Assembly (NCBI GenBank): GCA_964023205.1
Contig: OZ026840.1
Location: forward strand, 10,154,603 to 10,218,602
Reading direction: 5' to 3'
Length of the DNA: 64,000 bases
DNA from: Lutraria lutraria
Taxonomy: Eukaryota > Mollusca > Bivalvia > Venerida > Mactridae
Position 1 is the first letter of the stretch, and every line of letters starts with the position of its first letter. A model generated the notes under the pieces. That model was not told the origin of the DNA and did no database searches. It saw only the letters and a list, made by a program, of their open reading frames with translations. Positions 56,171 through 64,000 of this stretch are shown one piece after another. The position numbers and the translations under genes are program-made.

Positions 56171-58530
56171 GGCCCCGTTTCATCAAACATCTTACGCTTC
56201 TTCTTAAGTAAGAAGTGTCTTATCTCCCTTCTTAGCGTTAAAATACGTTTCATCAATTTTTTCTTAGCTACGAATTCTTCAGTTTGGGAACGATTTTTTC
56301 TTAACTTTACGATAGCTCATGGGCTTTCTTAAAGATAAGAAAACGCGGCTTCTGCCTTTATCATTACGAGATAGCCTTTTATTTTAAGACTGTTGAGTGC
56401 GATGTACTAGATATTCGTAAATAATGGAAAAGAAATTCAGTTTTATGTTCAGGGGCGTAGCCAGTTATAAATGAATTTTATGCACACAAGGAAGAATGTA
56501 ACCCCCGCTGTTGCTTGGTTTTGGATTTTTATGCCCCGCTATTCGAAATGGCGGAGGAGCGTATCGTGTTTCCTCTGTCCGTCCGTGCGTCTGTGAGTCC
56601 GTCCGTACACACCAGAGGGTGGTTGTGCGGTTAGGGTTTGGGTAAGGGTTGATACATTTTGGCATTGTGAGGTACAAACTGGAATTGTGGGGATAATTTC
56701 GACTTGTTGGGTGCAACTTGTGAGGATAAAAACACCGAAAAGATCAAAGGGTGCACCCCATAACATACCTCTCATGAGAATGTAAGTCCGTTCAAATTTT
56801 GGTTTCCGAGCAATAACTCAAGAAATATTTCAAGGATGGTTTCATATTTTACACAAAGGAATATAATATCAAATACAGGTCAAGTTCGATGTGACATAAA
56901 CTCCAAACATTTTCACTGGAGTTAATGGTCCTTTTTTGACTTAGCTCTCGAAAGGCATTCGTGTCAGACAGTCGGACACATTTCTAGTTTAAATTAGAAC
57001 TCAAATGGTAAACTTTCAGTTGTATTTGCAGGGATTAGAAGCACTGTCAAATATTATTTATTTGAATCATGCATAATTATATTTTAAACACCGTGATTAA
57101 CGATTATTAGACATAATATTAGCTTTTGACTAAGATGGCATTTTTATATTGTTCACTTTTCAAATTAACGTTACGCACGTGCGTATGTGCGTATCGCTGA
57201 TGTTATAACTTGTTGACACTCTGATATTTCTAAAACTTATTTTAAGACCGTGAACATTTTTATCTTCAAAAGAAACCTTTTTGGCATTTCTCTTTCACCG
57301 ATCGTATGTGCGTTTAATAGTCATAAAACATATTGTTGATAAAAATTGAAAAATAAAGCTAAGAGATATTAAAATGCATTTGGAGTTTTCGTATTTATTA
57401 ACTGTTTTTCTCCGAATCTTACTGTGAAATCTTATTGCTCAAACGATAATAATTTGATCTGACCAGCATTAATCATAAACAATACAGTTGGGTTGTCCAA
57501 CATACATAGGCGTGCAAATAAAGTAATTTTATGTGCAAGTTTGAGCGACTCAAAAACACATTTATCATGAGTCAATGTTCACATTGTTTAAAAACATATT
57601 TTCAGTTAATATATATCAAATAGTTTACATTTTCTGAAAGATTAGAGCTTCATCTTTAATTTGTTATATAATTTACAAAAATATGTTGTGAAATAAAATA
57701 AAATTCTCTATATACTAAAAGTAACATATGTATAGAATCAAGTGTATTTTTCTTATTTCTTATTTTCAACTGTAAAGTGACCATCTATATCGAACCATAA
57801 AGTGACCGTCTATGTCGAACCAATTAAGTCATCATTTCTCACCTGATCGGACATTTTTTGTATTGAGCTCCGAAATCGATATTTAATTAACGACAATTGC
57901 GTAAACAAGTCAGTGTCCACGCTCGCGATTATAAAATTAGTCTGTGTGAATATGTTTATAATGTTTTAAATACATCGAAACGTATAAATACCGTGTTCCG
58001 TATCTTATAACACGATTAAATGATTATTACAACACACCGATAATAAATACAGCGAATTTCTCTAATAATTTATACATCGAAGTTCATTTAGATCGAACAA
58101 TTTTTCCTAAGTCCTTTGATATAAAGAGTTTCGGCTGCATTTATTGACAGATGGGCAGATTCATTCCCGCCGTTGTTTATCGAGCTCGCTCCATTCTTAG
58201 ACTATAAATAGCGACTGCGTCATCAAGCTAACACTAGTTGGTGTGAGTAACACGTGACCTCGCCCTATTTCTGTTTTGTTTATATCACGTGATGACCATT
58301 GCGGATATTTCGGAATATTTCGGGCACTGTCAGTAATCTGCTTCGCGCAAGAAGTTGCGATTTTGCATTGCCACTTAAAAATAAGCATACCAGAGTGTAC
58401 GGCGGGCTTCCGCCGCCCTACAATAAGAACAGTTGATAAAAAGGTTTAAGAATTTCGTAACTTTTGTCGTAAGTGTCTTCGTAGGAAAGAATCTTACGAA
58501 AGATAAGAATATATTGATGAAACGAGGCCT
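56171..58530. mobile_element. GGCC[CT]CGTTTCATCAA inverted-repeat element
   Basis: GGCCCCGTTTCATCAA at 56171 is mirrored by TTGATGAAACGAGGCC near 58515-58530. Both sides continue with degenerate CTTA(A)G-rich sequence (TTACGCTTCTTCTTAAGTA; CGTAAGATTCTTTCC). A target duplication is not clear. Copy C of the promoter element lies inside near the right end. The region 56460-56780 has TCCGTCCGTGCG repeats; 56780-57770 shows no gene. Confidence 0.55.
57770..58412 (+). mobile_element. Promoter-bearing repeat element, copy C
   Basis: Same element as 14697-15425 but on the plus strand: starts AACTGTAAAGTGACC, contains ACGCTCGCGATTATAAAATT and the core CTATAAATAGCGACTGCGTC (58203) with CTAACACTAGTTGGTGTGAG ~30 bases on, and ends AGAGTGTACGGCG. 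One unit of the 84-bp block is present. Likely an LTR-like or terminal promoter unit. Confidence 0.65.
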
Positions 58531-58739
58531 GTCTTTTGTAAAGAACATATAACAGTATATTATTAAGTATAGTTAAAGAAGTGACAATTGTTAACTGATT
58601 AGTTGTTAAAGACTCGTTCACACATCTAGTGATGGCGATCTAGGTGACAATGAATAAATCAATAAAATCTAATACCCTACTTTTTTTAGGTGTCAAGTCT
58701 ACAGACCGTGACCAGACAGGATTAATCTGATTAGGGGCA

Positions 58740-59288
58740 ATAAAACAATCAATTAAGAGATTAGACGTCATGTTAAATGAACGTCTCTGCATAAACTGTT
58801 CGAAATTAGGTGATGAATATCATTATTTATTTGATTGTAACCTTTTTATTGATCAAAGAAAGCAGCTTTTAAAATCTTATTATTGTAGAAACCCAAGTAC
58901 ATTTAAACTAACTCAACTCTTCAACAACGCGTCTAAAGCTGAATATGTGAAGTTATGTAAGTTCATTAAAATAATTTTGAAAACTGTCCACTAATTTAAA
59001 TAAACCTCTTTTCGTTTGTTTTCTCTTTTTTGTGACTCTCCGGTGTCCATATTGGACATCATCTTGTTTCTCTTTTCGTGTAAAGAATCTCAATCCAATG
59101 CACTCTACTATCGTATTACTGGTATGTTTTTATACTTGTTTATCTGTTTATGTTCATTTTCTGCATGTTAGTATGACTATTTTCTAACAATGTCAAAGAG
59201 CCTCAACTAAAATGTTAATTGTTTACCTCATTTATTCATGTATCATGAAATGAGTGAATAAAAGTATTTTGACTTGACTTGACTTGTG
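58740..59288 (+). pseudogene. LINE 3' end: C-terminal knuckle and tail
   Basis: LNERLCINCSKLGDEYHYLF, then DCNLFIDQRKQLLKSYYCRN and CKFIKIILKTVH with stop at 58994, the APE-LINE C-terminal Cys motif. The 3' UTR ends with GAATAAAAG and a (GACTT)n tail at 59262-59288. Severely 5' truncated. Confidence 0.8.
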
Positions 59289-59289
59289 G

Positions 59290-60475
59290 ATTTAAAAAAA
59301 ACAGCTTGTAAACAATTTCATAGAGAAATCAAATGCAAACAAAGAAAATTTAAGAGTCAAAAGTTAACAATATAAAAATATTATGAAAGGGTTCTATAAT
59401 AAATACAGAGATAAAATGTTGATAAACCGAGAAAACTTAAGACATCTGATCCAGGAAAATATTGGAAAATAATAATAGGAAACAATAACGAAAAGGTTGA
59501 ATGTGAAATAAATGACTTGTTCAACTTTTACAGAGAAAATAATTTTTCAAACAATATTAAGTGCAAATTTCAAAAAGAATCTATTTTATCTTCACCCTTG
59601 TCATCTTTACAATATGTCATGATTCGATTTCGCACACGAAATCATCACTTACCAATAGAGATTGGAAATTGGTCAAATATTCCTTTAAATAAAAGAATCT
59701 GTAATACTTGCAATAAGTTAGGCGACGAATTTCACTTCCTATTTGAATGTTCAGTATTTGATTACAAACATAAACAATTTTGAAACCTTATTATTACCTA
59801 ATGTTATTAAAACAAATGAACTAATGAATACAAAAAATAAACAAGAATCAGTAAAGCTATGCAAGTTCATTAAATACATATTAAATCATTGATACCGCTA
59901 CTTTATATCACATACGTTAACTTAATTCTACATATAATTATTTATGTGTGAGGCATGCTCTTTCTTTCGTTTCAAAAGAGCATGTTCCATACTTTGTTAT
60001 TATTGGAAATAAAATTACTGTGATTCGTTTGACCTTTCCATGTAAAGGCCAGACGATAATGGTCTATAGTCTTTAATTTCAAACTGACACTATTTTTTTG
60101 TATTTGTATCCTTAAATTGAATTCAACATGTATATATTTGAAATTAGTGAAAATTTAAATCTTTGTTTTCGATGAAGATTAAATCAAAACGATTTTATTT
60201 TTAATACAAACGGCATACATATACTCGTATACATTTTTTAAATGAAAAATATATTATGAATATGTATATGAAAATATTGACTCTCCACATTCCCCTATTT
60301 TTTTGCAATGTTGGAAAGATTTCATTCATCACTTTCATTTCTTTTCTTTTTTTTGTTGTTGTTTATTATGAAAATCATTGTATATGTAACAATATGATAT
60401 CATGTTTGTTCCTTCATTTTGTTATGAAAGTGATATGAGTCACGTTAATAAAGAAATTTTGACTTTGACTTTGTA
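59290..60475 (+). pseudogene. LINE with internal deletion, second in tandem
   Basis: Begins in the linker upstream of RT (KYWKI-like, NNNEKVECEINDLFNFYREN, ~59455-59540) and passes directly to the C terminus (MIRFRTRNHHLPIEIGNWSN, ICNTCNKLGDEFHFLFECSV). The whole RT domain is missing. The 3' UTR carries GTTAATAAAG and a (TTTGAC)n tail at 60452-60472. Same type as the preceding fragment. Confidence 0.75.
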
Positions 60476-60674
60476 GAGCATCTCTTTGAAGTTCTCCTTT
60501 AAAAGCCGTTGTGTGAATAATTGAAATGCAATATATCTTAATTATCTTTCTCAAAATAAACTCATATAATAACACTATTTAATAGAAGTGCATAAAATTC
60601 CATAAATTTAATTTATTAAATAAACCTTTTTGTACATAAAAAGTTCTATACGTACCTGGTTTCAAGCTATTAAC

Positions 60675-61060
60675 TTCTTTCAGAACTGGATTCGGGAATG
60701 AATACTCATTCTTCATTTTTATTACATTGTACATGCTTGATTTTCCATTAAATACTACAATATCTAATATGTATATAAAGCTATTATATTCAGCTTTAAA
60801 TCTGTACCAAAATTGTCCAATTCTGTCAAATAATAAAGAAGTTATGAATGGATCCGTAACACTCATTTTTCTAACTTGCAGAACTGGATCCGGGACAAAA
60901 TACTCAGTTTTTATTTTTAATTACACGTTTGGTTTTTCATTAAAAACTACAATATCTGATATGCATATGAAGCTGTGATATTCAGCTTTAATTCGGTACC
61001 AATTTTATCTTATTCTGTCAAATTATAAAAAAGTTATGTATGGATCCGTAACACTCCATA
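60675..61060 (+). repeat. Tandem ~186-bp duplication near the element's right end
   Basis: GAACTGGATTCGGGA...GGATCCGTAACACTC is followed by a diverged second copy (GAACTGGATCCGGGA...GGATCCGTAACACTC). Both units contain CTACAATATCT, then ATTCAGCTTTAA. ORFs 60579-60978 on either strand are chance. Confidence 0.8.
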
Positions 61061-61154
61061 CTTCCCCCTATATGTTCTATATTGGATCCGGATCCGCGTT
61101 TTACACCTCGCCGTTACTAACAACCTAAACAAGGAGTTGGTTCGTATCATGGAC

Positions 61155-61210
61155 GCACCGGTTTTCGAACCCCTAAGTCTTTAACTGGTAGTTTCTCTAT
61201 CAACTGCAGA
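61155..61210 (-). repeat. tRNA-like piece
   Basis: Minus strand: CTGCAGTTGATAGAGAAACT and AGGGGTTCGAAAACC resemble Pol III boxes A and B. Degenerate; probably another SINE head next to the 9-bp-TSD element. Confidence 0.4.
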
Positions 61211-61539
61211 AATATTGACTCAAATAAAATGGACAAGTAAAATAATCTAATATGTACAAACCTCACTGTGTGGTAGCACTGTACGCAAAAAATCAACTGT
61301 GTTTACAAGATGGCGGACGGATAAATGTTGTGAGGTAGGTGTCGTTTGTTTTTGGTCCAAACTTTTTAAATACGACGTCCTCTACACAATAGTATACATC
61401 AAATGAAAGAACTTTAAAACGGCAATCGACGGCTAATAATCGTTTTTTATCAAACCCCGCCGTTTTCACAAAATCAGTGTCTGAACATCACGTGTTGAGT
61501 TTTTTGGAAAAACGAAGCGAGAAAACTTAACAAAACCGA

Positions 61540-61690
61540 AGATTATTTCGTAAAAATGAATGAATCGACAAAAATACTTGTCCACGTGTATGGAGACTGT
61601 AAAGCTCCTCACGTACATCCATTATTTCCTCATCAAAATCCCTTGTAGAAGATGTTTTAAAGCTTTTAAATTTTACACCCTGTAAGTGTA
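61540..61690 (-). CDS. Coding-like stretch in left arm
   Basis: Minus strand reads FKSFKTSSTRDFDEEIMDV, then REELYSLHTRGQVFLSIH and SFLRNN. The right arm (62985-63115, plus) gives the same peptide with a few conservative changes (TST for SSS-type, EDIMDI for EEIMDV). Both copies read outward. Frame conservation between the arms hints at a former exon. I do not recognise the protein, and it ends without clear splice sites. Confidence 0.4.
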
Positions 61691-62157
61691 AACTTTGTAC
61701 TGTACGCAACGGAGAAAACAATTTCTGTACACAACGGAGCTACAATTTAGTCAAAAATCTGTACGCAACGGAGCAGTCATGAAATAGCTTGTTTCTGTGT
61801 GTTTAAAAACATGTCTTCTATACATTGTTAAAGAAGAATGCACGGTTCGGGTTCAAAAGCGCAGTAATATAATTACTAACGCAGGATATATCTCAGATGA
61901 GCAAGTATAGTCAAGTATACAGCGTTATTTACCACGTCAAGGAACTTTCTTGTTGTAAAAATTGCCCGTACAAACATCAATAACGATACCAGTTTTGGCT
62001 CAATATTATCTGTTGACGACATTTTTTTCATGAATTTACTAAGTAAATGGCTTTTTGTCGATTACGATTTCAGAATTAGTTGTCCATAAGAATTCGGCTA
62101 AACTTGTATTTGTCAATTCAACATTGCCATTGTAAATTAAGTTAAATAAACCTCCTT

Positions 62158-62235
62158 CGCTGGTCGAGCAGTCTATTAGCAATGACTTTAAACGGATATG
62201 TCGGATGGTGACAGGTAGGTTCGAATCTCAGGTGC
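62158..62235 (+). repeat. tRNA-like SINE head inside the element
   Basis: GCTGGTCGAGCAGTCTATTA (box A) and ACAGGTAGGTTCGAATCTC (box B). Ser-like, with a variable-arm-like spacer; flanks do not pair as an acceptor stem. Confidence 0.55.
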
Positions 62236-62984
62236 TGCGTGTATTTTTTAAAATTAAAATGCTATTTAAAGATATACGGAGCAAAGACAAGATATTAGCA
62301 TAAGTTTTCCGCTGAATACTGTTTATATTTTTCATTAGTTATTTTCATATAGATTCTGAAATTTGATAAAATCTAACGTAAGAAAAAAAACTAACTTATG
62401 AAGATATTGATTCATTTTTTATGGAAACTGAAACACATATAATGCGATGAAACATGAAACGCTATATACTCACTGAAGACCTAACGATGTCTGCGATATT
62501 CACTGTAAAAAAGGAATGTTTATTTGCCCCATGACGTCAGAAACGTCAATTTACCAAATGACATCAAAATCATGAAAATTACTTATCCGCTCATTGTAAT
62601 TATCATAGTTTAATCAAATTGAATTCACTTTTTTTAGCATTTTAGAATGGAAAAATATCTCATTTTGTCCAGCATTGTAGCAAAATAATGCACGTTTTAT
62701 CGTTCGAAAGTTTGTAATTATTCACCCAGGCCTGCCTGCGTTAGTAATCATATTACTGCGCTTTTGAACCCTAACCGTGCATTCTTCTTTAACAATGCAC
62801 TTAAAATTGAAATCTATTAGTATAGAAGACACGTTTTTAAACACAGAAACAAGCTATTTCTTGACTGCTCCGTTGCGTACAGATTTTTGACTAAATTGTA
62901 GCTCCGTTGTGTACAGAAATTGTTTTCTCCGTTGCGTACAGTACAATGTTTACACTTAGCACCGTTGCGTACAGGGTGTAAAAT

Positions 62985-63115
62985 TTAAAAGCTTTAAAAC
63001 ATCTACTACAAGGGATTTTGATGAGGACATAATGGATATACGTGAGGAGCTTTACAGTCTCCATACACGTGGACAAGTATTTTTGTCGATTCATTCATTT
63101 TTACGGAATAATCGT
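62985..63115 (+). CDS. Coding-like stretch in right arm
   Basis: Plus-strand counterpart of 61540-61690: FKTSTTRDFDEDIMDIREEL, then YSLHTRGQVFLSIHSFLRNN. The observed substitutions are mostly conservative, but gene conversion between arms could also explain the similarity. Confidence 0.4.
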
Positions 63116-63801
63116 CGGTTTTGTTCAGTTTCCTCGCTTCGTTTTTCAAAACCTCAACACGTGATGTTCAGACACTGATTTTGTGAAAACGGCGTGGTTT
63201 GATAAAAACGATCATTAGCCGCCGATTGCCGTTTTAAAGTTCTTTCATTTGATGTATACTACTGTGTAGAGGACGTCGTATTTAAAAAGTTTGGACCAAA
63301 AACAAACGACACCTACCTCACAACATTGATCCGTCCGCCATCTTGTAAACACCGTTGATTTTTTGCGTACAGTGCTACCACACAGTGAACCTGCTTTAGA
63401 ATAATCGTCGCATCCATCAATATTGCCCACCACAAGAAAATGGCGGTCATTAAAGAGCACCTGCTTTCGAACCTTTTGCAAGAAACAAAAGAGAATAGTT
63501 CACTAAACTTAATTGTTCCGCAATGAAGTAATAACATTTTTATTAGTTTTTTTCTTTATTGAAGAATGGTGGGCTATATTTATCTGTTTATGACGCATAT
63601 TATCACTTGACAGTTGCGAGTGCGTTGTTTACAAACTAAGCATCGGTGCGTGTGTAGTGATGACGTCACACGGACTCGCGCATGCGTACGAACGAGCGTA
63701 AACAAGAAGGTTCGAAAGGAGGTTGGGTCCGAGAATGGGTGCGTAGACGATACTGGATAAATATTTTATGGGAATGTCATATTTTTATTTCTTTGTTAGT
63801 T

Positions 63802-63985
63802 GTCAATCCTACAATTGGTAAACTTGACATGTTGTAATGTTTGTTACACACCAAGTGAGGTAGACTGTTAACATTTTTAACTAAGAGTCAGTTCTTTTCT
63901 TAAAGAGACAATGCTAATATTATGTTTGTTTTTCTGTTATTTCAGTGTCCTCCGGTGTCAGTGAACTTGCCAGCAAAATAATGAC
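63802..63985 (+). pseudogene. Two exon-like pieces, copy of 21478-21670
   Basis: CTTTGTTAG, then LSILQLVNLTCCNVCYTPSE and GTAGAC (63802-63861), an ~84-bp intron-like gap ending TTTTCTGTTATTTCAG (~63945), then SSGVSELASKIMTSPLR running to the window edge. Paralogous to the minus-strand pair at 21.5 kb, where the second piece ends SKIITAVTD-stop, so the two copies diverge after SKI. Host-gene exon or TE part is undecided. Confidence 0.45.
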
Positions 63986-64000
63986 ATCCCCATTAAGGGA

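Larger units (their letters stand above)
56051..61112. mobile_element. 5-kb composite element with 9-bp TSD (Mutator-like)
   Basis: Ends share AGGTGTAAAACGCGGATCC (left at 56055, mirrored to 61109), preceded by GG[TC][CG]. The 9-bp target duplication GTTACTAAC is exact (56042-56050 and 61113-61121), and the uninterrupted site exists at 21.73 kb. Internally it holds a TIR element (56171-58537), LINE tails and a tandem duplication near the right end. No transposase seen. A 9-bp TSD is the Mutator (MULE) hallmark. Confidence 0.85.
61264..63387. mobile_element. Long-TIR element, CACTGTG ends, 5-bp TSD
   Basis: Ends CACTGTGTGGTAGCACTGTA and its mirror; arms of about 620-650 bp (to ~61885 and from ~62737). 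The target duplication AACCT is exact (61259-61263 and 63388-63392). The arms contain four CTGTAC[GA]CAACGGAG-type motifs each (61695-61775; mirrored 62868-62975). CACTGTG satisfies the CACWRTG terminal heptamer of Transib elements, which also make 5-bp TSDs. The ~850-bp centre has a SINE head and no transposase. Confidence 0.9.

Noticed and set aside
56465..56775. A Thr/Arg-rich protein on the minus strand
   Set aside because: The frame is produced by TCCGTCCGTGCG-type simple repeats.
61264..61300. A complete 12- or 23-spacer recombination signal
   Set aside because: Only the heptamer is convincing; the A-rich word is 15 bases away and does not match the nonamer.

Overview
The window looks like repeat-dense, AT-rich DNA from an invertebrate, most likely a bivalve mollusc. 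The main hints are the GAGGGCCATGATGGCCC repeat at about 19.6-20.3 kb, several tRNA-derived SINE heads, abundant APE-type LINEs, Penelope and Tc1/mariner remains, and first-exon-like ATGGCGG starts. The species assignment is an inference. I see no intact host gene. Almost every protein-like stretch is a decayed or interrupted transposable-element (TE) gene, or a short exon-like piece with splice signals.

Layout: 1-4.7 kb is a mosaic of minisatellites (heptamer, 57-bp and 163-bp units) with a duplicated flank. 6.8-10.1 kb is a broken LINE with ORF1 and ORF2. 11.8 kb is a pogo-like MITE. 13.76-14.52 kb is a 76-bp satellite abutting a CR1/L2-type LINE (14.5-18.45 kb), which is interrupted by a promoter-bearing element. 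19.6-20.3 kb is a bivalve-type interspersed repeat. 21.5-26.6 kb holds a SINE-containing repeat with a 9-bp-TSD insertion, exon-like pieces and a palindrome-rich minisatellite. 27.2-40.45 kb is a deep nest: a LINE (27.2-28.03 and 40.05-40.29 kb) is split by a long-TIR element (28032-40050). That element contains a second long-TIR element (28049-31687), a LINE inside a LINE, a SINE head, a minisatellite encoding heptapeptide repeats, and a hAT with an 8-bp TSD. 41.5-44.6 kb is another LINE split by a long-TIR element that hosts a dead mariner. 45.96-48.72 kb is a further long-TIR element with a Tx1/L1-like fragment. 49.4-50.7 kb is a Penelope fragment split by a 9-bp-TSD element. 53.9-54.5 kb is a dead Tc1. 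56.05-61.11 kb is a 5-kb element with a 9-bp TSD sitting in a SINE-type repeat. 61.26-63.39 kb is a final long-TIR element.

The most notable pattern is a set of long inverted-repeat elements (28049-31687, 41664-44306, 45960-48717, 61264-63387). All begin CAC and end GTG, have arms of about 450-690 bp and are bounded by 5-bp (one 6-bp) target duplications. Each carries its own array of a short motif (about 12-17 bp) inside the arms. The larger element 28032-40050 has the same arm-plus-array design with different ends (CTGTAGC). Several boundaries are proved by reconstructing the empty target, either as a LINE reading frame or as the other arm of the host element. The CAC ends with 5-bp TSDs recall Transib/RAG-type elements, but no transposase is visible, so the class is open.

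All calls were made by reading the sequence. Arm lengths, identities and clade names are approximate.
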